11,964 nt of DNA from Pirellulales bacterium (GTDB lineage Bacteria > Planctomycetota > Planctomycetia > Pirellulales > JAICIG01): contig JAICIG010000239.1 in NCBI GenBank assembly GCA_025924495.1, forward strand, positions 1 to 11,964, in the 5' to 3' direction. This document shows, piece by piece, positions 1-7,648 of this stretch (the stretch's first letter is position 1; each line of letters starts with the position of its first letter). The notes below the pieces were generated by a model. The model saw only the letters and a program-made list of their open reading frames with translations, was not told where the DNA came from and made no database searches. Position numbers and translations under genes: made by a program.

Positions 1-936
1 TCCCCACACCAGAAAGCCCAGGCAGGCGATGCCGAAGCTCGAGAAAGCGACAAAGTTATATCCATACAGTTGCTTGCGAGCGAAACAGGGAATCAGTTCG
101 CTGACGACTCCCATGCCCGGCAGAATCATGATGTACACAGCCGGATGCGAGTAGAACCAGAACAGGTGCTGAAACAGCACAGGGTCGCCGCCGAGCGACG
201 GATCGAAAATGCCGATCTGCCAGAGCCGCTCGATCACCACCAGGATCAGCGACATGGCCAACACGGGCACGGCCAGTAAAAAGATCAGGCTGGTGGCGTA
301 GAGCGTCCAAACGAAGATCGGCAGGCGAAACCAATGCATGCCAGGCGCCCGCAGCCAGTGCGTGGTGACAATGAAGTTGAGCCCGGTAAGCAGCGACGAA
401 AAGCCTGCGATCACGACGCCGATCATCGTCGCCACGACGTTGTAGTGCGAGGCCTCGGAACTGTAGGGCGTGTAGAATGTCCAGCCCGTATCGACGCCGC
501 CGGCCAGCATGGCGTACAGCGTCCAAGCCGCGCCGATCATGTACAAATACCAGCTCAGCAGATTCAATCGCGGAAATGCCAGGTCCTTGGCGCCGATCAT
601 CATCGGCAGCACGAAGTTGCCAAGTCCCGCCGGGACTACCGGCACGAGAAAGAAGAACACCATGATCACGCCATGCAACGTGAACAGCCGGTTGTAGGTG
701 TCGGCTTGCACCAACCCGCCGTCGGGCGTCAGCAAGTTCAGGCGGGCGATGCCGATGGCAAAGCCGCCGATGAAGAACATCACGGTGACCGAAATGAGAT
801 ACAAGAGCGCAATCCGCTTGTGGTCCTTCGTCAGCAGCCACGAAGTCGCGCCGCGCGTAATGTTCAGATAGTTCTGCCGTACAGGCGGCAAAGGGATGGT
901 CGTCGTCGGCACGCGCCGAAGCGTAGCGCCACTCAT
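1..936 (-). CDS. coxA: Cytochrome c oxidase subunit I, A2-type (5'-complete, 3' end cut by window edge)
   Basis: This is the catalytic haem-copper subunit that reduces O2 to water and pumps protons in the inner membrane. The first 312 residues are present, starting at an ATG at 936 preceded by a GAGGAG ribosome site; the frame stays open to base 1. Visible landmarks are the low-spin haem His88 in TLHGVIM, the D-channel Asp118 in [10 protein letters not shown], and the active-site motif FYSHPAVY with CuB ligand His264 and Tyr268, the expected His-Tyr crosslink. The usual GHPEV glutamate is absent and a Tyr-Ser pair precedes the His, the hallmark of A2-type oxidases as in Rhodothermus caa3. The downstream His-His CuB pair and the helix with the haem a and a3 ligands lie outside the window. 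The start overlaps the coxB stop by four bases (ATGA), so it is the last visible gene of the operon. Identity is very secure. Confidence 0.96.
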   Translation of the reverse strand, partial: MSGATLRRVPTTTIPLPPVRQNYLNITRGATSWLLTKDHKRIALLYLISVTVMFFIGGFAIGIARLNLLTPDGGLVQADTYNRLFTLHGVIMVFFFLVPVVPAGLGNFVLPMMIGAKDLAFPRLNLLSWYLYMIGAAWTLYAMLAGGVDTGWTFYTPYSSEASHYNVVATMIGVVIAGFSSLLTGLNFIVTTHWLRAPGMHWFRLPIFVWTLYATSLIFLLAVPVLAMSLILVVIERLWQIGIFDPSLGGDPVLFQHLFWFYSHPAVYIMILPGMGVVSELIPCFARKQLYGYNFVAFSSFGIACLGFLVWG

Positions 937-1937
937 TCTTGCGACTCCTCGTTATTAATCGGCGGAGTACTGGCTGGCGGCGGATAATCTTCGACCCGCT
1001 GCGGCGTCTCCCCCGGCTTGAGCGACTTAAAGAAGGCGATCAGCGAGACAATTTCTTGTTCGCTGATTTGCCCTTGAAAGGTCGGCATGATTGCCTGGTA
1101 GCCGGCCACGACTTTGGCCGCAGGATGGACGATCGATTCGCGAATATACGCTTCGTCCGCCAGGGCCGTGCTGCCGTCGCGAAGCGGCACAGTGCGCCCG
1201 TAGAGTCCCTCGAGCACCGGCGCGCGAGCCTTCTCGTCGGCGCTGTGACAGCTCAAACAGCGGTATTTGAGAAACGTTTTTCGCCCCTCCAAGGCCAGCG
1301 ATCCTTCGGCATGCTCCTCGAGCCAGACCTGATAATCGGCCGCGGGCAGCACGACGACCGTGCCGATCATGTTCGCGTGGCTCGTGCCGCAATACTGCGA
1401 ACAGAACAGATGGTAGCGGCCCGGCTGTGACGCCTGGAACCACGCGCTCGTGTACCGATCAGGCAGGACGTCCATGTGGACCCGGAAGGTCGGCACGAAA
1501 AAGCTATGGATCACATCTTCGGAGGTAAGCAAAATCTTGATCGGCCTGCCCACGGGAACGTGCAGCGTGTTGATTTCCCGTTGCCCGTCGGGATGCTGAA
1601 ACTTCCACATCCACTGCTTGGCGACGCAGTAGATCGTCGTGGAGTCTTCCGGTGCACGAAATGCGCCCATATAGAGTTCTGCCCCCCAGACGAACATGAC
1701 GAGGAATACCGCAAGGGGCGAAAGGGTCCAGAACCATTCGAGCACATGCGACGCTTTGGTTTCAGGGGGCGGATCTTGCTGATCGATGCGCCGCCGGTAT
1801 CGCACCGCGAAGTAAATCAATAGGCATGCGATGAGCACTCCCATCGCGCCGCAGACCGCCATCAAAAAGTAAAACAGCCGATCGACCTGATGAGCCGTCG
1901 TCGAGGCTTGCGCCGGGAACAGGGCGATTTCTTTCAT
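933..1937 (-). CDS. coxB: Cytochrome c oxidase subunit II with fused cytochrome c domain (caa3-type)
   Basis: This subunit accepts electrons and passes them through CuA to subunit I. The 334-residue protein has two membrane helices (about 21-45 and 70-92), then a periplasmic cupredoxin domain with CuA ligands His144, Cys179, Cys183, His187 and Met190 in the motif [14 protein letters not shown]-terminal class I cytochrome c domain follows, with haem motif CLSCH (Cys227, Cys230, His231) and likely axial Met284 in AIMPTF. The position that is usually Glu in the CuA loop is Gln181. The fused haem makes this a caa3-type oxidase, able to take electrons directly from a donor complex. It has a good GGAGGAG ribosome site, its start overlaps the SCO stop by four bases, and its stop overlaps the coxA start by four. 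No lipobox is evident before the first helix. Confidence 0.97.
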   Translation of the reverse strand: MKEIALFPAQASTTAHQVDRLFYFLMAVCGAMGVLIACLLIYFAVRYRRRIDQQDPPPETKASHVLEWFWTLSPLAVFLVMFVWGAELYMGAFRAPEDSTTIYCVAKQWMWKFQHPDGQREINTLHVPVGRPIKILLTSEDVIHSFFVPTFRVHMDVLPDRYTSAWFQASQPGRYHLFCSQYCGTSHANMIGTVVVLPAADYQVWLEEHAEGSLALEGRKTFLKYRCLSCHSADEKARAPVLEGLYGRTVPLRDGSTALADEAYIRESIVHPAAKVVAGYQAIMPTFQGQISEQEIVSLIAFFKSLKPGETPQRVEDYPPPASTPPINNEESQE

Positions 1938-2848
1938 GGCGACCGCTCCTCCGCGGCGCTCGCCGAATAATTGCCGCGAGCAAAGAGCGGCTCGACCTCC
2001 GCCTGGAGAGAATCCTCCGTTGAATCGTTAAAGGCGTCGTCGCCCCGTGGTTGAAACCGGGTGCGCCGCGACACCCACGCAATTAGCACGCCGATACCGA
2101 GGAGCGTCAACACGCCTCCCGCACGGACGAGCGCCATAATCGTTGGGCCGTACTTGCCCTGATTCGGGTCGTAATGAAAGCAATAGAGCAGCACCTGATC
2201 GACGGGCGAGCCGATTTTGCCTTCCGATGCTTCGACCAGTGACAGCCGCAGATCGCGACCGGAGTATTGAACGTCGTAGAAGTAGTGCGAAATCTTGCCA
2301 TGCGGGGTCAGCACCATGATGCCGCTGGCGTGGGCGAACTCGTCGCGCTGCGGATCGTACTTGTAGCGAAAGCCGACCGATTCGGTCAGCCGGTCGATGG
2401 AACTTTGCGGACCGGTCAGAAAATGCCAGCCCGCGGCGGCGCCGCTCCGCCCGTAGCGATCGATATAAGTTTTCTTCTTGGCGGCCGCCTGCCGCGGCGT
2501 CTCCCGGGCGTCGAAGCTGACGGTGACAATCTGGAAATCGCGATTCGGCTCGAACGGCACGTCAAGCAACCCGCGGACGAGGCCGTTCAGCACCATCGTG
2601 CACAGCATGGGGCAACGGTAGTACGCCAGTACCAGAATCACCGGCTTGTCGCCGAAATAATCGCGGAGCCTCACCGGCCGGCCACGTTCGTCAACCAGCG
2701 GAATGTCGAGCGGAACTTGTTCGTTGAGCCGCTGATCGAAGCGGACGTCGCGAAGTGCATCGGGCAGCGACGCGTCGGCGCGCGCGTGACCAGCCGGCCG
2801 GCACGCCGCCAACAGCAGGCTAGCGATGAATAAAAAACGTCGAATCAT
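1934..2848 (-). CDS. SCO1/SenC family copper chaperone, lipoprotein with C-terminal membrane helix
   Basis: SCO proteins bind copper and help build the CuA site of oxidase subunit II on the outer face of the membrane. The 304-residue product begins with a lipoprotein signal ending in the lipobox LLAAC (Cys16). A thioredoxin-like fold follows with the copper-binding CPMLC motif (Cys79, Cys83) and the distal ligand His173 in EFAHASG, the full set of SCO copper ligands. A hydrophobic helix at about 236-258 and a charged tail of roughly 45 residues follow, so the protein is probably anchored at both ends. This C-terminal helix is longer than in classical SCO1/PrrC proteins but, from memory, is usual for SCO genes beside ACIII clusters. 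It sits directly before coxB, whose CuA it would metallate, and overlaps both neighbours by four bases (ATGA). Confidence 0.94.
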   Translation of the reverse strand: MIRRFLFIASLLLAACRPAGHARADASLPDALRDVRFDQRLNEQVPLDIPLVDERGRPVRLRDYFGDKPVILVLAYYRCPMLCTMVLNGLVRGLLDVPFEPNRDFQIVTVSFDARETPRQAAAKKKTYIDRYGRSGAAAGWHFLTGPQSSIDRLTESVGFRYKYDPQRDEFAHASGIMVLTPHGKISHYFYDVQYSGRDLRLSLVEASEGKIGSPVDQVLLYCFHYDPNQGKYGPTIMALVRAGGVLTLLGIGVLIAWVSRRTRFQPRGDDAFNDSTEDSLQAEVEPLFARGNYSASAAEERSP

Positions 2849-3660
2849 TGGCGCCCCCGAAACATGCGTCCCGAGTTCGAATCGCCGGCGCCGACCAATC
2901 CCTGATCTCTCGCCTTATTGTCGTGTCCTTGTTCGTGAGGCTGCTGTTTGCGAGCCGGTAAGCGGCCGACGAGATGTTCGATCGCTCGATCGATCGGCAC
3001 GCGGACAAAGCCTTCTTCGTCGGCCGGTCCATAGCTGTCGAGCGTCGCCTCATTGCCAGACACGCGGCGATTGATGTTCGGCGTCTCGATGCCGGCAACA
3101 CGATCTAGTTGCTCAAGCCGCGGTTTTGCGGGCAGCGCCGGATCAGGCCGCAACTCAGGGGCGAGCTGTGATCTTTTTGCCTGGTCTTCCTGTACTTTGA
3201 GGCTGCCGAAGAACTCCCACGCAGCCCAGTAATGGAAGCAGGCGAAACAAATGACAAACGCCATGATGCCCAGCACTACGCCCAGCCGAATATTGTTCGG
3301 CTCATAACTGATGCGCGGATGTTCGATCCGGCCGCCATCCAGATACACCTCTTCGGGCGGCAGCGATTCTTCCTCGCGTTCCGCAGCGACTTCTTGGCCC
3401 GACACCAGGTGCGTGCCTTCGACGGGTTCGGCCGCCATGTAAATTGGTTGCAAGGCCTGTGGATGCAGCTGCGCTGGCGGCGTTATTATCGGTTGCTTGG
3501 CATCAGCATTGCGTGCTTCGCCGAGTAACCTGCGCAGTCCCAGGAACACTCCGACAGCAATGAAAATCGTCCAAGGCCAAGCCGCCTCCGCGGTACGGCG
3601 ACGGCGGGATTCGGCTTCCCGCTGGGCTCGATCGCGATTTGTCCGTTGATGCTCAGACAT
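2845..3660 (-). CDS. Unrecognised two-helix membrane protein between actF and SCO
   Basis: I do not recognise a named family. The 271-residue product has a very basic, Arg-rich N-terminus (residues 1-25), a first hydrophobic helix at about 28-46, a Pro/Glu-rich linker of some 75 residues, a second helix at about 125-147, and a soluble tail. The tail contains NSYG-like and VRVPIDRAIEHL elements (about 205-230) that resemble a short conserved segment I recall in small proteins of ACIII and oxidase clusters, where it reads roughly YGWVD...VRIPIDRAM. I chose the ATG at 3660 because it overlaps the actF stop by only eight bases; an in-frame ATG at 3729 would add 23 residues inside actF and is less likely. 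The stop overlaps the SCO start (ATGA). Position suggests an accessory subunit or assembly factor for ACIII or the oxidase, but this is inference. The last ~35 residues are polar and probably disordered. Confidence 0.8.
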   Translation of the reverse strand: MSEHQRTNRDRAQREAESRRRRTAEAAWPWTIFIAVGVFLGLRRLLGEARNADAKQPIITPPAQLHPQALQPIYMAAEPVEGTHLVSGQEVAAEREEESLPPEEVYLDGGRIEHPRISYEPNNIRLGVVLGIMAFVICFACFHYWAAWEFFGSLKVQEDQAKRSQLAPELRPDPALPAKPRLEQLDRVAGIETPNINRRVSGNEATLDSYGPADEEGFVRVPIDRAIEHLVGRLPARKQQPHEQGHDNKARDQGLVGAGDSNSGRMFRGRQ

Positions 3661-4897
3661 GCTGCAACTGCCTATCCCAGTGAGCTTCTTCTTCGTCCAG
3701 TTTGCGCAAATGAAGTGCATCGCCAGCATTGGGGTCGTGGTCGGAAAGCGCGGTGGCGCTGCGCAAACGATACGCGAACAAAGCGCCCCAGACGCAGCCC
3801 CAGCCGATCGGCAGCAGGAAGTCGATCCAGTGCCGGCTGAAAGAATTGGCGGCGTAGGCGGGCGCCACCTGGTAATACGAAAAGACCAGGTGCATTACGA
3901 GAACAATCGCGGCGACGGCCCTTAATGCTGCCGGGTTCTGCTTGACGCGCCGCAGCAATAGTGCGCAAAACGGCGCGGCGAAGTGCAATAGCACGAGTGC
4001 AAGAAAGACCCACTGCCATCCGCCGCGCATGCGGGGACCGTACCACACGACGTCGACGCGCACGTTGGCAATCCACACCAGCATGAACTGGAACCACTCC
4101 ATATACATCCAGATCACGACGAAGCTGAGCAGTAGATTGCCGATGTCAATCAGCGATTTGGGCGACAACACCTCCGCCAGGGTGGAGCGCCGCGCCATGC
4201 CGGGCAGTACGCAGACCGCCACGGCGAAGGCCGACAGCAGGTGTCCCGAGGCCGTCAGTGGCCCGAAAATCGTCGAATGAAAGTCGGACTGCAACGACAT
4301 CAACCAGTCGATCGATGCAAAGTGAATCGTCAGCCCGTACAACACCAGGCCGGGCCCCGCAAGGTTAACGCAACGGAACCAGTAGCGGTGGTCGCCCGTG
4401 CGCTGATGCGAGCGCGACCAGCTGATCAAGAACCATGCCGTCACAAGCCAGACAAAGAAGTACGCAACTGCACGAGCCAGGAAGAACGGCGCATTCAAGT
4501 AGCCTTGCTGCTCTTGCAGTTTGGCGCTGCTCTCAACGAGGTCGGGATGAGTCCAAGGATAGATGTAGCTGAGCCCGAAGGCGATCGGCAAAAAGCCAAT
4601 CGCCAACAAGGGGAGCGTCCGAACGCCGCTTTCCAGAATGGGCCGGAGGACGAAGCCCCAGGCGCCGCCGGTCAGCGCGTAAATCATCAAGAGCACCAGG
4701 CTGCCGAGCCCCAGCCCGAGATAGAACTGAAAAGTCGCCAGGTAAGCTCGAAAAAACTGCTGCGGATCGAACCAGCCGCCGACGGCGCAGACGGCAAACG
4801 TTGCGAAGCCAACCAGCAGCGGGACCCACAGCGGCGCCGCCGGCTTCGCTTCGCGCGGCTCGTGCTCGGTCTGAATTGCTTCGCGCGAGTCGTTCAT
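3653..4897 (-). CDS. actF: Alternative complex III membrane subunit ActF
   Basis: ActF is the second large NrfD/PsrC-like integral membrane subunit of ACIII, a paralogue of ActC, thought to help form the proton-conducting membrane part. The 414-residue product has about ten predicted membrane helices between residues 23 and 378, with polar N- and C-terminal ends of about 20 and 35 residues. Family-typical segments are FASIDWLMSL (193-202) followed by STIFG, and EWFQFMLVWIANV (267-279), matching ActF proteins in my memory. Length is normal for the family. Its start carries a strong AGGAGGGG ribosome site and overlaps the actE stop by four bases. Its stop overlaps the next gene by eight bases, the only junction in the operon that is not ATGA. 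Confidence 0.93.
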   Translation of the reverse strand: MNDSREAIQTEHEPREAKPAAPLWVPLLVGFATFAVCAVGGWFDPQQFFRAYLATFQFYLGLGLGSLVLLMIYALTGGAWGFVLRPILESGVRTLPLLAIGFLPIAFGLSYIYPWTHPDLVESSAKLQEQQGYLNAPFFLARAVAYFFVWLVTAWFLISWSRSHQRTGDHRYWFRCVNLAGPGLVLYGLTIHFASIDWLMSLQSDFHSTIFGPLTASGHLLSAFAVAVCVLPGMARRSTLAEVLSPKSLIDIGNLLLSFVVIWMYMEWFQFMLVWIANVRVDVVWYGPRMRGGWQWVFLALVLLHFAAPFCALLLRRVKQNPAALRAVAAIVLVMHLVFSYYQVAPAYAANSFSRHWIDFLLPIGWGCVWGALFAYRLRSATALSDHDPNAGDALHLRKLDEEEAHWDRQLQHV

Positions 4898-5610
4898 TGG
4901 CGCCCCTCCTCGGCGGAAGCTGTTTCTTTTGTCTCGTCGCGCTCGCGGCGCATTTCTTCGCTGAGGTCCCCTTCGGGGAAGCGCTGGCTAAGTTGCAGAG
5001 CGCGCACGTAGGCGACGATCGCCCAGCGATCGCGAGCGGGGATTTGCCCGGCGTAGGACGGCATTGATCCATACCCTTCGCTGGCGACGACGAACAGATG
5101 TCCAACCGGCGCCTCTCGCAACCGCTTGATATGGTATGACGGGGGACGCGTATAACCGCGCTCCACGATCTTGCCATGGCCCGTCCCCAAGGCGTCGTGG
5201 CAAACGACGCAATAAATCATGTATCGATTGCGGCCATGCTCCACCAGTTCGCGCGTGACCGGCAAGGGAAACTCGGTCGCCACGTTGGCATTTTGTTCCG
5301 CTTCCGCTGAGATCGTCGGCTGTGCGCTCGGCTCGGCGGCCTGCACGCGCTCATCAGCATCTCGAGCGCCGCGGCCGTCGGACCGCGCCCGACCGCGGTA
5401 AAACTCGCTATCCAAGTGCAGATGCCCTCGGGCGATCGTGCCCGCGACTGGCAACCGCGACGCCGATCCGTGTGGGCCGAAATCGCAGGCAGCCATAGGC
5501 TTGAGACTTGGTTGCACCGCCATTTTTTGCTGACAGCCGGCGAGCACCAATGCCGCTAGCAGCAGTCGGCAATGGCAACATACTGAGGTCCGTCGCGGCG
5601 CGCAGGTCAT
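4894..5610 (-). CDS. actE: Alternative complex III monohaem cytochrome c lipoprotein ActE
   Basis: ActE is the membrane-anchored monohaem cytochrome c of ACIII, a likely electron exit toward the oxidase. The 238-residue product starts with a lipoprotein signal ending in VLAGC (Cys26). The family segment QPSLKP...VAGTIARG lies at about 33-62. The cytochrome domain has CVVCH (Cys134, Cys137, His138) and likely axial Met183 in GYGSMPSYAGQIP, followed by the strongly conserved RDRWAIVAYVRALQLSQ. Between residues 74 and 110 is an Ala/Glu/Arg-rich linker longer than I remember for ActE proteins. The N-terminal region of the signal is unusual in holding three extra cysteines (positions 3, 11, 12 and 14 include four Cys before the helix). 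AGGAG lies ten bases upstream of the start. It overlaps actD and actF by four bases each. Confidence 0.94.
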   Translation of the reverse strand: MTCAPRRTSVCCHCRLLLAALVLAGCQQKMAVQPSLKPMAACDFGPHGSASRLPVAGTIARGHLHLDSEFYRGRARSDGRGARDADERVQAAEPSAQPTISAEAEQNANVATEFPLPVTRELVEHGRNRYMIYCVVCHDALGTGHGKIVERGYTRPPSYHIKRLREAPVGHLFVVASEGYGSMPSYAGQIPARDRWAIVAYVRALQLSQRFPEGDLSEEMRRERDETKETASAEEGRQ

Positions 5611-6239
5611 TGGGCATTTGCTCCTGCGAAAACCTCGTCGGGCGGCGTCTTGCCAATTTTGGCGTCATCCGGATGTCTCGGCGGGGGAACCGACGGCGGT
5701 TCGTCGGGCGCCTCAATGATGGCGCCAAGAGGATTCAATCCGGAGAGAAACGCCGCCGTCGTGTCGCGATCGAACTGCGGATCGGTGGCTTCAATGCAGA
5801 GGAAAAAGCGGTCCTGACTGGCCCGCTCAAAGCCCGGCACATTGAACACCGGATGATGCAGTTTCGGCAGCCCGTTGAGAAACAGCATGCCGAGAAAGGC
5901 CGCGAACGATGCCACGAGCACCAGCAGTTCGAACGCGATCGGCACGAACACCGGCCAACTGTTACAGGGACGACCGCCAACATTTAGCGGATAGTCGAAC
6001 GCCATTGCCCAATACTGCATGAAAAACCCGACGGCGCCGCCGGCCAAGCCGCCAATTAGCACGATGGAAGGAATACGGCTCTGCTGCATTCCCAGCGCAC
6101 GAGCAAGACCTTCGACTGGATACGGAGCGTAGGCGTCCAGGTCTCGGTAGCCTGCCTGCCACGCGCTGCGCGTAGCATGCAAGATCGCCTGGGCAGAGTC
6201 GAATTCGGCCATCAGGCCGTAAAGCTTCGGTTGGTTCAT
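5607..6239 (-). CDS. actD: Alternative complex III subunit ActD (DUF3341)
   Basis: ActD is a small membrane subunit of ACIII, known as DUF3341, with a cytoplasmic domain and two membrane helices. The 210-residue product begins with the typical YGLMAEFDSAQAILHATRSA, followed by the DAYAPYPVEGL element (35-45). Two hydrophobic helices lie at about 57-80 and 97-121, and after them a conserved LPKLHHPVF segment and the RFFLCIEATDPQFD motif. The last ~35 residues are Pro-rich and poorly ordered. No redox cofactor motif is present, as expected. Length is normal. An AGGAGGGG ribosome site precedes the start, and the gene overlaps actC and actE by four bases each. Confidence 0.95.
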   Translation of the reverse strand: MNQPKLYGLMAEFDSAQAILHATRSAWQAGYRDLDAYAPYPVEGLARALGMQQSRIPSIVLIGGLAGGAVGFFMQYWAMAFDYPLNVGGRPCNSWPVFVPIAFELLVLVASFAAFLGMLFLNGLPKLHHPVFNVPGFERASQDRFFLCIEATDPQFDRDTTAAFLSGLNPLGAIIEAPDEPPSVPPPRHPDDAKIGKTPPDEVFAGANAQ

Positions 6240-7648
6240 CGCCCCTCCTCATGCCCGTGAGAACCAGGCAGCAAGGCGCGCAACTCGGCCATCGAGAGCA
6301 TCGGCAGCAGGCGTGCGAACAAGAGGAATGTGATGAGGAACAGGCCCATCGACCCGAAGAACGTCAGGTAGTCGTAGATCGTCGGCCGAAACATGCCCCA
6401 GGAGGACGGCAAATAATCGCGATGCAGGCTGGTCGTAATGATCATGTAGCGTTCCAGCCACATGCCGATCAGCACAAGCATTGAAACGATGACCAGCACG
6501 CCTTGGTTGCGCCGCAGCCGGGGAATCCATAGGATCTGCGGAGCGACTGTGTTGCAAAACACAATGCACCAGGTGATCGAGGCGTACTGCCCCCAGCCGA
6601 TTAACCGATTCAGATAAACGTAATGCTCAGTCTTTTCATGGCCGAACCACGAAAGGGACTGCTCGCTGAGATAGCCGTAGGAAGTGAGCAGGCTGGTCGC
6701 CAGCAGAATTCTGGCCATCACCTCCAGGTGCGCAATGGTGATATAGTTCTTCAGCCCATAGATGTAGCGAATCGGGATGCAAAGCAGCAGCACCATCGCG
6801 AAGCCGGAAAAAATGGCGCCAGCCACGAAGTAAGGCGGGAAAACCGTCTCGTGCCAGCCGGGCACGTTCGACATCGCGAAATCGGAGCTGACGACCGAAT
6901 GGACTGAGACTACCAGCGGAGTCGCCAGTCCGCCCAACAGCAGATAAGCCGACTCATAGCGATGCCAATGCCTGGCCGAATTGCGCCAACCGAGAGCCAG
7001 CAGGCCGTAGGCGATTTGCTGGCGTCGCGTCTTCGCTCGGTCGCGCAGCGTCGCCAGGTCGGGGATCATGCCCATGTACCAGAAGATCAATGAAACGGTG
7101 AAGTACGTGCTGACGGCGAATACGTCCCAGACCAGCGCGCTGCGGAACTGCGGCCAGAGCCGCATGGTGTTCGGATAGGGAAGCAGCCAATAGAAGTACC
7201 AGGGCCGCCCCAGGTGCAGCAGCGGAAACAGGCCCGCGCACATTACGGCAAAGATTGTCATGGCCTCGGCAATGCGATTGATCGAGGTCCGCCAGCGCTG
7301 GTGCAACAGCAACAAGATGGCGGAGATCAGCGTCCCGGCGTGCCCGATTCCAATCCACCAGACAAAATCGGTGATCGCAAAACCCAAAGCGACCGGGATA
7401 TCGATACCCCAGATGCCAACCCCGACAACGAGCAAGTAAACCACGACGACGAGGAACACGCCCAGTAAGGCATTGCTGGCGAGAAATGATAACAGCCACC
7501 CCAGACCTGTCGGCCGCTCGAGCACGATGCCGCTAATGTGCGCGGTGACGGACTGCAACGTTTCCCCCTGCGGTGCGTAATCGGGCCGGACCGCCGGCGC
7601 ATCGGCCGCTTGAAGCTGCTCGCGGATTGGCATGGAGGCCGCGCTCAT
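6236..7648 (-). CDS. actC: Alternative complex III quinol-oxidising membrane subunit ActC (NrfD/PsrC-like)
   Basis: ActC is the NrfD-like membrane subunit that carries the quinol-binding site of ACIII and contacts the Fe-S domain of ActB. The 470-residue product has about ten predicted membrane helices. Family signatures are clear: TDFVWWIGIGHAGTLISA (93-110, with conserved Asp94 and His103), RTSINRIAEAMTIFAV (120-135), LHLGRPWYFYW (144 onward), and further on SVHSVVSSDFA and FPPYFVAGAIFSGFAMV. The N-terminal ~45 residues are polar and cytoplasmic. Length fits the family. AGGAGGG stands six bases before the ATG. It overlaps the ends of actB and the start of actD by four bases each. Identification is very secure. 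Confidence 0.96.
   Translation of the reverse strand: MSAASMPIREQLQAADAPAVRPDYAPQGETLQSVTAHISGIVLERPTGLGWLLSFLASNALLGVFLVVVVYLLVVGVGIWGIDIPVALGFAITDFVWWIGIGHAGTLISAILLLLHQRWRTSINRIAEAMTIFAVMCAGLFPLLHLGRPWYFYWLLPYPNTMRLWPQFRSALVWDVFAVSTYFTVSLIFWYMGMIPDLATLRDRAKTRRQQIAYGLLALGWRNSARHWHRYESAYLLLGGLATPLVVSVHSVVSSDFAMSNVPGWHETVFPPYFVAGAIFSGFAMVLLLCIPIRYIYGLKNYITIAHLEVMARILLATSLLTSYGYLSEQSLSWFGHEKTEHYVYLNRLIGWGQYASITWCIVFCNTVAPQILWIPRLRRNQGVLVIVSMLVLIGMWLERYMIITTSLHRDYLPSSWGMFRPTIYDYLTFFGSMGLFLITFLLFARLLPMLSMAELRALLPGSHGHEEGR

Noticed and set aside
56..841. Minus-strand open frame of 261 codons in another frame than coxA
   Set aside because: The coxA frame in the same place has subunit I motifs through to base 1; this frame gives an Arg/His-rich product with no family character.
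334..987. Plus-strand open frame of 217 codons
   Set aside because: It lies antisense to coxA, whose haem and CuB motifs are clear. The product is Arg/His/Gln-rich without domains, a GC-rich shadow.
4241..5011. Plus-strand open frame of 256 codons spanning actF and actE
   Set aside because: It crosses two well-supported genes on the other strand, and its product is low-complexity, rich in Arg, Gln and Ala.
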